Below, one piece after another: positions 1 through 11,680 of a DNA stretch of 64,000 nucleotides (its first letter is position 1; each line of letters starts with the position of its first letter). This stretch comes from Hawksworthiomyces lignivorus. Taxonomy: Eukaryota > Ascomycota > Sordariomycetes > Ophiostomatales > Ophiostomataceae. A model generated the notes under the pieces. It was not told the DNA's origin and searched no databases. It worked only from the letters and a program-made list of their open reading frames with translations. The translations under genes and the position numbers were made by a program. The stretch spans positions 186,001 through 250,000 of the forward strand of contig NTMA01000056.1 in assembly GCA_002917075.1 (NCBI GenBank), given 5' to 3'.

Positions 1-64
1 CTCGCTCGATGGATTGTCGATTACAGAGAAAGCCTTAGATGCGAGGGCTGATCCGACCATGTAG

Positions 65-1301
<1,237 letters not shown>

Positions 1302-1316
1302 CTAAAAGTTTTGCTT

Positions 1317-1435
1317 AAAGAGAGAAGAAAAGCGAGAGAAAGTAGTGAATATTTTTGCTGCTGCGGATGAAGAGCTTTTTATGAGATGCACCAAATCGGG
1401 CTTATCAGGAGATTTTGAAATGTGAAGCTTTTATA
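1317..1435 (-). promoter_or_regulatory. Putative core promoter of the GAPDH gene
   Basis: On the minus strand a TATAAAAG sequence (plus positions 1428-1435) lies about 165 nt upstream of the GAPDH start codon. It is followed by a pyrimidine-rich stretch (plus 1317-1347 is AG-rich). A TATA box followed by a CT tract just before the transcription start is a known pattern of highly expressed genes in filamentous fungi. The role is inferred from position and composition only. Confidence 0.45.
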
Positions 1436-3817
1436 AGTTTGCTCCGAGGAGTGCCAAAACCAGACACGAAAATTCACGGAGAAGAGGAAGGGCAGAAATC
1501 AAAGGACCCCAATGCTTCGGGAAAAGGCACATCTAAGCCAGGAATGACGAAAACACACACGACAAGAAATAGGAACAGGTAGCTGTTGGGGATAGCCGTT
1601 ACCAGGGCAGTTCGGGTCTGAGCTGGACCATTCACGGGTGCCTCCGGACGGAATAGCCGCGAAATGGGAAGCTGGATCTGTCGAACGTTCGGTTAAGGCC
1701 AAAAGGCTGAGGGAAGGGGGGTTAGGGAGCAGGGGATTGGAGACGATGAGGGGGAAGGGAAGTATAGCTCCTTAGGGTATGTTCTTGCGTGTCTAGACTG
1801 GGATTTTGAGGAGGAGTGGATAGATGGCGCGGATATTGATTGGCACGCTGGGGAAGCAGAAGGACGCGGACGCGATGAAACGATCTTGCTCGCTTGTACC
1901 GGATGCACGTAAGCCGGGCGGGCAGTGAAGTCAAATTTGACGACATCATGAGATATCTCAAGAGATCTCATCAAGAGAGCTCTCTCTCGTCTCCGTCTGC
2001 CCTTCTGTTTTTCTTCCTCCCTTGCGGCCTGCACTCCTCGCTCTCTCGTCTAGGCAAGCTGTTCTGCGTGATAAAAGCATTGGGCAGTGTGGCGGGCCAT
2101 AGCGGGGTAGCAGCAAAAAAAAAAAAAAAAGCGATTGGGAAGCAAGCCAGGGAGGTAAGGTAATTGGGGAGGGGTAGCAGGTCAGCAGGATTTTGCTGTA
2201 GTCCCTCTTGGTGACGTACCTGTTTTTGCTATGAGGCTAGACGAAGCTCAATTGCAGTAATGTCGGCGAGAAAGTTGGAAGTGAGGATGATGTAGAAAAA
2301 CAAAGAAGAAGAAGCTTGAAGAGAGGGAGAGAGGGAAGAAATAAGAAAGAAAGAAGAGGAGAGAGAGAGAAAAAAGGAGAAGGGAAAAGGGAAAGAGCGA
2401 CAATTTGGCCGATGGCATGAGGGTCATGAAATAAATATACTCATAGCCCATTCACTACGTTACGTATTACTGGTTACTGGGCTCTACCTCGCAAGAAGAA
2501 TTGGGCTATCGTTGCTACAGTGCTGGTGGTATCTTACGAAAGCGTACGGAGTATGCGCGTTTTGCTCGAAGGTGGCATGGTGGGGTCGCGCTTTTTCTCT
2601 CATGAGAGAATTCCACGACGTAAGATTTTGCTAGGCCTTGTTTTATTAATATGATGCGGCTCTCCGGCCCTGCCTCTGAGTCATGGCAAGGGCTGCACGT
2701 TTACTCATCGTGCTAGAACGGCCGCTGTGGCGAGAGATGGGCCATTCCTGGCCAGGAAGATCTGCCATTGCGAGCACAAGCTCGATTGCTTTATGGCGCC
2801 GTCGCTCGTATCGTACGAAGGAAAAGGACCCTGAAGGCCGGCGTCTGCTTGCGGGATTTACCCCGCCACCGCGCAGTACGGGCAGTCTCTCGTTCTTCTC
2901 CTTGTGTCATTTTGCCATTTTGCCATTTCGTCATTCTTCTCATTCTCTCCTTTGCCTCATCCTCTCGTTTCCTCGTATGCCGGACCGGCCTGCCCTAGCA
3001 ACACGTGAGGGCCAATGCAAGATGCCTTGTTGACCATGATCAAGTGGCGCTGGTGGACGAGAGCAGCTGTCTGACCCGTCGATTCCTATTTGCTTATGCT
3101 TGTCTGAGTGGTCGTATGTTCACTGGAATTGCATATTAGGGGGTTGCAGCGAGGCTCACCCGTTCATTTATTTGTTCGTCTGGTCAGTTGTTTCATCATA
3201 TTTTTTTTTTTTGGTTAACCCCGAGCAATAGCAGGTATGGGGCATTTTTTGTTATTAGTGGAGGCAGAACAAAAAGCAAGAAAAGGCGAAAGGCGCAGTC
3301 GGCGCCGGATCTGAGCGCCCACATCCGCATCCTTAGGTAATACGACTACGAGACATGAACGTCTGCTTCTTGACTGGTAGACTGCCTCACCTACTCCTAC
3401 GCATTAGAGCGTATTAGTGCCTTTTCGTGCGTACTCGTGCAATCAATCAATCGTCCATACAGAGCCAGCCAGAGGATGAGCCACAGTATGGGCTTAAGCA
3501 TAAGTGTGGCCCAGCCAGCCCCCAGTGGGTTTTTGGTAGCAGGCCGCACGGGGTTTCGACCCCTCCCTCTATTTTTGTGGGCGGATTGCAGACTCAGCAG
3601 CCAATCGTCGCCACCCGGTTCACTCACAAAATTCTGCCGTTGCTATTTTTTTTTTTCCTCCCTCCCCAGTCGTCTCTGCCTGGAAACGAACACACCCACT
3701 ATTCCTATTTAACGCCTCTGGACGATTCTGCCCTTTTCTCTCCCCTCTATTTACCCTGGGAAAGCCTAAACAAAAACATCACCAACCCAGACACCGTACA
3801 GATACAGAGCAGTCAAT
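1436..3817. other. Divergent intergenic region between GAPDH and eIF1A
   Basis: About 2.4 kb with no convincing coding sequence on either strand. It holds a run of 16 or so A at 2114-2129, a long purine-rich stretch at about 2280-2400 (pyrimidine-rich on the minus strand), T runs near 3201 and 3648, and one copy of the 9-mer TACGGAGTA at 2545-2553. The right end carries the CT-rich 5' leader of eIF1A. It presumably contains the regulatory regions of both divergent genes. Confidence 0.5.
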
Positions 3818-4621
3818 ATGCCCAAGAACAAGGGAAAGGTATGTATTTTTTGTCTCTTGCTTTCCTATTTTTCTTTTCTTTTTTTTTTTTTTTTGGCATG
3901 CAGTCCTGGAACACGATAACTGACGACTGGCTGCTCTAGGGTGGTAAAAACCGGAGGCGGGGTAAGAACGAGAGCGACAAGGACAAGCGCGAACTCGTCT
4001 TCAAGGAAGAAGGCCAAGGTATGTGTAAATTTCGACGCAAAGCAGAGGGATGCGATGCCATATGCGTCGTCATATAAATACAGAAGAAGGACGGAAAAGA
4101 AAGACGGAAAACCCCACAGCATGAATCGCGCTGCTCACACACTCGCAAAACAGAGTATGCCCAGGTCGTGAAGATGCTGGGCAACGGCCGTCTCGAGGCC
4201 CGCGCGTTCGACGACAGTGGCACCGTCCGGCTGGCGTCGATCCGCGGCAAGCTGCGCAAGAAGGTCTGGATCAACACCGGAGACGTCATCCTCTTGTCTC
4301 TCCGTGAGTTCCAGGACGGCAAGGGCGACGTCATCCTCAAGTACGTACCGGTCGCAATTTCCTTATTCTCCCCCTTTGCCTTCAATCAATTGCCTAAAGA
4401 CTGACATGTGTTTCTCTTCCCCTTTTTTCTATAGGTACTCATCTGAGGAGGCTCGCAACCTGAAGGCGTACGGCGAACTCCCCGAGCATGCCAAGATCAA
4501 CGAGGCCGACACCTACGGCGAGGGCGGCGAGGGCGACGTCGGCTTCGAGTTCGACGAGGAGCGTGATGAGAGTAGCTCTGAGGGTGGCGGCGGCGGCGAC
4601 ATTGCTATCGACGACATCTAG
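3818..4621 (+). CDS. TIF11: Translation initiation factor eIF1A
   Basis: eIF1A binds the A site of the 40S subunit, promotes scanning and ternary-complex recruitment, and helps select the AUG. Four exons, 3818-3838, 3940-4018, 4154-4340 and 4435-4621, join to 157 residues. The basic N-terminal tail [18 protein letters not shown] is diagnostic. It is followed by an OB fold (about residues 22-95, with [16 protein letters not shown] and [15 protein letters not shown]) and a helical extension. The acidic C-terminal tail ends DIAIDDI, the segment that contacts eIF5B in known eIF1A. Introns are 101, 135 and 94 nt with GTATGT or GTACGT donors; the first comes after only seven codons. Phases fit at every junction. 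Confidence 0.96.
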
Positions 4622-5914
4622 TCTGGCAGCAGTGTCGTATTTAACGCTTGCTACAAGACGATGGATGGAAGCAACGAAAAAAAACACATCGACAAACACC
4701 ACCGCTGCCCCAAGTTACAAACCCTCGCGAGATGAAAGGACATCACGTGGCGGCAGCGGCACAAAAAAATTGAAAAACCTCAAAAGGACAAATCTTGCCC
4801 ACACGACAGCAACGACCAAAGTAATGACTACCCCCCCCTCTCCCCAAAAGGGAGAACGCCATAGACACGCTTATATCTCTCAAAGGAAGGCCTGGCACTG
4901 GGGTGCAGTGGCAGACGGACAAAGACTGGCATTGCTTCCCTGTCCCGGCTTTCCCTTTCTCTTCCCCTCGATGTCGGCCGTCTATTACCGCGTCGCCACC
5001 TCTTCTCGTCATCGTTTATACTGCCTTTGTCGATTTGAGAAACGATATCGGATCCCTATTTCTTCCAGGGTTTCCTTTTTTAGACTTGGTTGACGCATTG
5101 TATAGCGATCCTTTTTTCATCCAGGAGGGAAAGGCTGTGGAACGAGTGGAATGCCGCGGATAGCAGCAACTGGCAGCTGGAAGGTGGAAGCGGAAAGTGG
5201 AGTTGTGCCGTCTCGTATTCCTCTTCGTTTTGTCTACTTTTACCTCTTGTCTGTGTTAAGACGCGAGGAGTTATGCATATATATAGCAAGAAGACAGTCA
5301 TCCCGTTCCCTCCAGTGCATTCTCTTTTCATTCTCTTTTCCAGCGCGAAACCGTGTGAAGTCCGCCGCTGGCTCCTCCGGCTATGTTATGTCATGTCATG
5401 TTGTATTGCATTGCATCCGTGAGAGTGATTCAAATTCGTCCCGTGCTTTAATTTGCGCTCTTCCTATGAACTTAAGATGTCTATTTGTCGTTCGTCATAT
5501 GCAGTCCTAACCAGTACAGGAAAAAAAAAAAAAAAACTCATGTCCTCCCATCCTCGACAAACCAGGTCAATGAAAGTGCCACAGCCAAATAGGAAAGGGA
5601 AGAAAGAAGACAAAAACGCAATTACAAAACCAGATAGGGCGTCCAGAAGACGAAGAAATAGCAAATAATAAAGGGGAGATAAATGGACTATACAGCTTCA
5701 GACAGAAAAAGAACAAAACTCGGTGTGGGGGGTATCCAACCTGTGTGTCGTCGAACGAGGCAAAGAGGAAAAATAAGGCAATGAGGGAAAGACAGGCCAA
5801 ATACAGAAAGAAAAGATTCAAAATACACAACTTGCTATTCAGTGAAGTGGAATCCCTGCCCAGCTGTCAGCAGTTCGCACGCATTCTCTCCCTCTACGTC
5901 TCACCTCCCGTCGC
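4622..5914. other. Intergenic region between convergent eIF1A and coiled-coil genes
   Basis: About 1.3 kb between two convergent genes, so both 3' UTRs should lie here. There is a run of A at about 5521-5536. Short ORFs in this region show no family motif and low-complexity composition. No RNA gene was recognised. Confidence 0.5.
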
Positions 5915-8190
5915 CTACTCTTGTATTGGCTCGCCGCCGGCCAGGGTGGTCCCCATCGCTGCCGATGACATGGACGTCAAGGTCGGTGTCGTGCTGTTGC
6001 TCCCGCTGACGCTCCCGCTCCCGCTGCCGCTGTCGTCCTTCTTCGCTCCCCACCATCCGATCCAGCTCGCCCGCTTGTTGGTCGCCTCTGCCTTGACGCT
6101 GTCTGGGTTCTCCTGCACTAGCCGCAGCGGCCGCGGCTTAGACCCTGTGAAGGCCGTCTTCTCGTGCGCCCGCGGCGGACTACGGTCCGCGTTGTTGGAG
6201 GACGAGGACGGCGGACTGGCCTCGCTGCCGTTGGTGGCGCCGCCCGTGGCCGAGTCTCCAGACACGCTCGACGTCTCGCTCCGCATGCCCGGGAAGTTGC
6301 CACTGGCCCCCGGCGAGCGAGCGCCGCTGTTTGCCGAGCCGCCGTTCGCATGGACGTACGACCCGCTGCTGAAGAAGTGCTGCGAGCTCCGCAGGCCGGG
6401 AGACAGCGCGCCGTCGCCGCCCTTGTACATGGCATTGACGACCGAGGCCGCGGACGTGCCGCCGCCACCGGTGTATTGCTCGCTCATGGGCCGCACCGGC
6501 CGCCGCACGCTGGTGGAGCGCGTCAGCGAGATGGGGATGGACGGTGCCGTGTCTGGATTGTTGAGGTCTGGCATGTAGGTCATGGGCCGGGGCCGGGGCC
6601 TGCTGGGCGCATTCCCACCGGCGGCCATGGACTTGGTCCGCTGGAGGAAGGACTGGATGGCACCTGGCTGCTGCTGCTGGTGCTGGGCTGGCGGCGGAGG
6701 TGGCAGATCTTTATCTGTGTTGGCAGCGACAGCTCCCTGCGGCGGCGGCGGCTGCTTGCCGTCGGTGGACTTGTCCAAGATATACTGGTACTCCTGGTGC
6801 TCAAGCAGACGCTCGATGATCTTGTTAATGTACAGCGTCAGCGCCTTGTTTTGGTCCTGGAGCGACTTGAGCTCAGCCTCGAGGCGACGCTGGTCGCCGC
6901 TCTCTGCCGCTCCCGCGGCTGTGGCGGCGGTCTCGCTGTCCTCGTCATCGGTGGCTCCGGAGAGCTCATCAGCCAGGCTGGAGCCGAGGCCGCCGCTATG
7001 GCCCTCAAGCGCGTTCAGGGCATCTTGGTTGGACGACCGCGGGCGGCTGTGGGAGCCATTGTCGCTGCTGCCGCTCTGAAGGTTGACCGCATGGTAGCCA
7101 AAGTCGGCAGTGCCGAAATCGCCCTTGAGCGTCTTCTCCTGCAGCAGCAGTTGGTAGCTCTCGTTGTCCTCCATCAGGCGGGCGTTGGCCATCCGGGCCT
7201 CCATGAGCTGGCGCTCGACCTCGTGCAGGCGGCCGCCGCCCTGGTTCTCAGACTCGACCAGCTTGATCTGGGCCTCGGCCAGCTCGAGGCGCAGCGACTC
7301 GATCAGCTTGTCTTTCTGCAGCAGAAGCTTGGAGTTGTTGCGCGAGTCGCTGCGGTGCAGCGACGAGGGCGGGGCGAAGCTGCCGCCGTCCACGCTGGGC
7401 GAGTTGTTATTTGCTAGATATGCAGTTAGCACAAGGAATTAAAAAAAAAAAAAAAAAAAAAAAAAGGCTTCAACAGCAGGAGAGACCACGTACATTGCCG
7501 TGACGGCCGGCCTTCGTCGTCTGTGTTTCGCCGGGCCAGGCTGTCCTTGAGCTGCTGGATGACGCGCTGCATCTCCTCTTCGCGGTTTGCCATGTCCTCC
7601 TTCTCGCGGGTCATGGCGCTGCGCTCAGCCTCGTAGATGGTCTCCATCTGCTGGATCTGGCGGGCCATCTCGCGCTTCTCGTTCTTGAGAGCCTCCGTCT
7701 GCTCGTCGTACTCGTGCGCCCGCTCCTCCAGCTTGGCGTGCTCTCGCAGCGCCTCGTCTAGCCGGGACTGCAGGACCTCGCCCTGCCGCTGGTACTGCTC
7801 GCTCGCGCCCTCTGCCTTGGTCAGGCGCTCCTTCAGGTCGTCCAGCAGGGCCAGGGTCTCCGCCCTCGCTGCCTCTTCGGCCTCTGCTGCGGCGGCGGCC
7901 GCCGCTGCTGATGCTGCATTGGATGCGGAGGACACTCCGCCGGCGGTGCCGTTGACGCTCGTCGAGTTGCTCAGCAGCGATTCGCGCCTGGCAGCAGCGC
8001 GCGCAGACACCAGCGTGCTTGACCGCACCGAACGGGTGCGGCCCACGCCGCTGCCGCCGGTAGGTGTTGCCGTGCCGGTTCCGGTCCGGTCTCCGCTGCT
8101 GGGGGTTGAGGCACGCGGCGTTCGGGAGGGGGAGGCGGTCGGCGAATCGCGGCCAGCCGCGGGCGGTCTCTTGGCTGCCGGGGTTGACAT
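5915..8190 (-). CDS. Large coiled-coil protein (fungal 'M protein repeat' type)
   Basis: Two exons, 8190-7494 and 7413-5915, join in phase (RPSRQ|SNNNSPSVD) to 731 residues. The N-terminal ~105 residues are Ser/Thr/Ala-rich and disordered. Heptad-like coiled coil follows at about 108-225 (LALLDDLKERLTKAEG, then MARQIQQMETIYEAERSAM), 255-330 and 415-460. The motif NKALTLYINKIIERLLEHQE resembles a conserved segment of ascomycete proteins annotated as M protein repeat proteins. The C-terminal ~250 residues are low complexity. Such proteins are usually thought to be structural or trafficking scaffolds; no catalytic domain is visible and I do not claim a function. The 80-nt intron carries a run of 25 T on the coding strand (plus 7441-7465). 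Gene structure is reliable, function is not. Confidence 0.8.
7441..7465 (-). repeat. 25-nt homopolymer in an intron
   Basis: An uninterrupted run of 25 A on the plus strand, which is poly-T on the coding strand. It lies inside the 80-nt intron of the coiled-coil gene, about 23 nt upstream of the acceptor. It may act as an exaggerated polypyrimidine tract, and its length is likely to vary between strains. Confidence 0.9.
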
Positions 8191-10596
8191 TGTTCCGGAC
8201 GGAGGGACCTCGTCTCCTTATTTTTTTTTCTTTACTATAAATCTTTTGCTTTAGTTTCCTCTCTCTGGTGTGGCTTTCTTCTCTTTTAATTCATCAGGAT
8301 TATTCTCCTCGTTTTGCCCTCTGTTCTGGGTTTGGGGGGGAGGGGGAGGGAACGTGATGTCTCCCGAGTCTTCAACGAGCGGTGGAGCAGAATCTTGGGG
8401 TTGACGAAAAAGGCGGTCGGCCGGAGGAAACGAATGTGATGAAGCGAGAGGAATCGAGGTGCAATCCAGTTCTCTGGAGAACACAATGCTCGCAATGCGG
8501 AATGCTGACAAGTCGCAACTCACAGGTAAAACGAATGGTGGCTGTGCAGTCCTCTTTTTTTTCTTCTTTTTTTTTTTTGTATGGTGATTACATGTAATGT
8601 AAGCTTCAACGCGTCGAGAGGTTCCCGTTGAAGAAGACGAAAGGAGGTGGGAAGGATGCAGGGCCGTTTATTGCTGTGAATCCAATTAGGGCGGGCAGGC
8701 GGGCGCTTGAAGAGGGAGGAGCCCCTGGCGGTAGCGTTTCGGGAGGGCCAAGTTAATTGCACCTTCCTCTCTTTTTTTTTTCGCTCTCTCTCTCTCTGAG
8801 GAGGGGAAGGAGCGGGACAGCCCAGAGGTTAGCGACATCTGTCCGCAATCCCAGCAGGAACTAAAAGGAAATAGCATATTTACTTACTGTACAGAGTAGT
8901 AGCGCTCGCTACGTGTTCGCAGTGCTAACCAACGATAGCGTCAAAAATGACAGGAGGGGGAAAAAAAAAAAAATGTAATGACAGTGGAGTCGACCCCCTG
9001 CTGTTTGTTGTGAACAGAGAACGAAATTGGCAGTTAAGTACCTAGCGTTGCGATGTCTCGGTCACTGCGCGCGAGAGACACGCTTCGCATGGACACCGCT
9101 GATTTCTTTTGGCGTTCTTTGTTCTTTTCGAGATAAACAATGAAGGGAGAGGAACAAGAAACGCAATCTTGGTTGTTCTGGGTGGCTCTGTTTGGCTTAT
9201 TACGGAAATGGATGCTGTCAAGTCTGGTGTCTAAGCCGAACCAGGTTGCATGCAATCTGGTCTCTGCAGCAGAGAAAGCGAGAGGCTAAGGGCCATGTAG
9301 TATGAGGAATGCGTTGCTAGGCAGGTTGGCAAAGCGCGTCCTGTGCGCATTCATTTAACTCGGTGATGATAGTACATTATGCGTCGATAGTGTGGTTGAT
9401 CGCTTGCGCCATGCTTCTGCCTCCGGTTGGCCCATGCTGATATTACGCATTCGCGTTTTGTACATATGCCAGGTAGATGACAGACACAGGACCAATCTAA
9501 TATTAGCTGGTGACCAAATCAACAGAAACGAGCGCTGCCTAGAGATACTGAAACTGCCCTTTTAACAGATGCTTCAAGTTACAGAGCCTCTGTTTGGCAG
9601 ATCAGTCCCAGTCCTCTTGGCTGGGCCAGGTTTCCCTGGGCCGTCCTCAGGTTCGAACATCATCAGGTCACTGCTCTTAGAGCATGGGATCACTCTTGTC
9701 CATCTTCAATGAGCATGTCCACAGGCGACGCGGAGTCTTGCTCCTTTCTATCAAGTTCGCGTGTGGTACGACGGGAGCAATCCTCCGCGCGTTGAGATGA
9801 TCGGACGCTGCTGGATCCCTCCTAGTGCGAGTAGATTGATCCCAGGGGTCCCCTGTGCCAATGAAACATCCAGAAACACGACAGAAGGAAACCGGCTACT
9901 TTGAATGTGGAGGGCAAGATTGCGACCACAATTAGAACATTTATGCGATAGGAATGACAGCCAGCTGGGCCCCGTCATACCAGAGCTAGGGTACAAAGTC
10001 TTAATAACGCACGAAAGGGGGAGAGAGTGAGAGGAAGCGCCGTTATTAGAGCTAATGGTACACGTGCCTACTCATAACACCTTCGAACAAACTCAATGAC
10101 TAATTATTAGCATCTGCCATACAAACTACATAGCGATAAATCCCTCTTAGTACATATTGTAAGCTTAAGGCTTAGAGAAGACAATTTATCTGTTGGCTGT
10201 TGTGGTAGGTTTCCTGTAGCCTCTTGAATGACAGAACTACGCTCACGGATATGCTCACATATATTATAATGTGAGAGAAGCGGTATGGAACAGAGAAATA
10301 TTGATGTCCATCTCGGCATCAGTTGGCGCACTCAGTCGTTTTACAGTCTGCACTTCAACATATAAAAACTTTTTTTTTGACTGGACTTCTGGGGACGGTT
10401 GTTTTGTTCTTGAACTATTTTTCTTTGGTATAGATCACTGTCATGATTGACATATTTGGAAAATTTTGCTTCCTGAACGCCGTTCCATGCCCCCAAACCC
10501 GCTCCGTCTCAGACGAGAGATGGCGGGTCTTTTAAAGTAGATTCATATCTCTTTCATTTTTAATCCAGTACCCCAAACACCTGAATTTTGTTTCTC
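8191..10596. other. Gene-poor region left of the L30 relic
   Basis: About 2.4 kb with no full gene. The part next to 8190 is the 5' leader and promoter of the minus-strand coiled-coil gene (TC-rich). On the minus strand at about 9580-9760 there are short stretches that read like protein in shifting frames (for example DLMMFEPEDGPG and SPVDMLIEDGQE) separated by stops. They could be a decayed coding end, but no family was recognised. The segment around 10080-10370 is AT-rich. Confidence 0.35.
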
Positions 10597-10695
10597 TTAA
10601 GCCTGCTGGTCGGCCAGGATGTCCGAGTCACCGGGGTCCAGGACGGCCATGGTAGAGCAGCGGAACATCTTACCGCAGGCAGTGCCAAGCTCGAT
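10597..10695 (-). pseudogene. RPL30: Orphan terminal exon of 60S ribosomal protein L30
   Basis: On the minus strand, 33 codons begin exactly at a splice acceptor and read [20 protein letters not shown], then [12 protein letters not shown] and a TAA stop. This is the C-terminal end of eukaryotic ribosomal protein L30 (eL30), with its IELGTACGK and PGDSDI motifs. Upstream lies an intact-looking intron 3' end with a CTAAC branch site and a TACAG acceptor. Within the next ~1 kb I could not find the earlier L30 exons (no HHF.GNN or lysine-rich N-terminal segment); instead there is a 34-nt A tract and unrelated sequence. The piece looks like a fragment left by a rearrangement or partial duplication. 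It is not a processed copy, because intron sequence is retained. A very distant 5' exon is possible but unlikely. Confidence 0.75.
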
Positions 10696-10882
10696 CTGTA
10701 CAAGTACGAACAAGGGTTAGTCATACGGAATACCCTCCAAAGTCGACAAGACGATGCGACTTCTTCGCAGGGCAAGCCCAGACGGCCGAGGCCATACAGA
10801 GCACAGAACTGGGCCATACGACAATGGTATGGCCGGCTCGTCTGGGCCATTTACTGGAGAGAAGGCGGCACAATAGTGACGA

Positions 10883-10919
<37 letters not shown>

Positions 10920-11680
10920 AAAAAGGAAAAAGGAAAAAAGAAGGAGAAAGAAGGCGAAAGCCCTAATATTCCTTCATTCAGCTTCATAAAAACCAGATTC
11001 ACCTGTATATGATCAACAAGCTCTGACTGAAGAAAACGAACAGTTTACAACAAGGCTTACAACTAAGTAGACTCGCATGCATCTTTTAAAGAACAGCGCG
11101 TCTACCTTTAATTGGTGCCGTTGTTTGAACGTACGCGTCTACACGGAGTGCTCCGTGATTCCCGCTCCCTAAACTGTTCAATAAAGTCTCGCCGCTAGCA
11201 CTTTTGTCTTTATGTTCCTTATCAAATCGACGTCATTTCGGGTCAAGTAAACCCGTCAAACTATGAGGACAATGAAAAATAAGCTCTAAAAATAAAATTA
11301 AAAAAAAATGTAGCAAGGGCAAACAGAAAGCATCTTATTTGTTTAGTAATTAGAGCACACAAGACGTCGAGGTTGTGGTGACAGGGGTGCAAAAGAAGGC
11401 TATTGCCTACTGGATGCTTCTAATTTTAAACTGGTTGGTTCTGTAGCTCTTTTGGTTTCTTTTCCGAAAAGCCGCCTTCTCATCGGGCGTATCAGCCAGC
11501 GAATCCATCTTCTTTTCCGTGTCTCGTGCCTCCCTAATCTACCTCGACGGCACTTCCGAGTCCTTTCCCACTGACATCCAGTCTTGTTTCTTCGACATCT
11601 TGTCTCCACGAGCCTCCCTATGCCACACCAACAACCCGCCTCCTGACACAGTCGCGGCTTCGGCTGACTGGCGCCTCTCA
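10696..11680. other. Intergenic region between L30 relic and IRS4-like gene
   Basis: Contains the intron remnant of the L30 fragment, a run of 34 A at 10884-10917 followed by an A/G-rich tract to about 10960, and the short inverted repeat CACGGAG-TG-CTCCGTG at 11142-11157. The right end is the 5' leader of the IRS4-like gene; the reading frame is open upstream of 11681 but has no earlier in-frame ATG, so that part is taken as leader. No other gene was seen. Confidence 0.45.
10884..10917. repeat. Poly-A tract of 34 nt
   Basis: A homopolymer of 34 A followed by an A/G-rich tail of GGAAAAA-like units. It lies about 190 nt upstream of the orphan L30 exon on that exon's strand, where it reads as poly-T. 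It might mark a breakpoint or an old poly-A insertion; no flanking target-site duplication was recognised. Confidence 0.9.

Noticed and set aside
9645..9665. Box B-like GGTTCGAACAT
   Set aside because: Two mismatches at the end of box B, no box A upstream at a fitting distance and no acceptor stem.
10884..10960. Poly-A tract as the tail of a retroposed gene copy
   Set aside because: It is upstream, not downstream, of the L30 exon on that exon's strand, and the exon retains intron sequence, so it is not a cDNA tail. No target-site duplication was seen.
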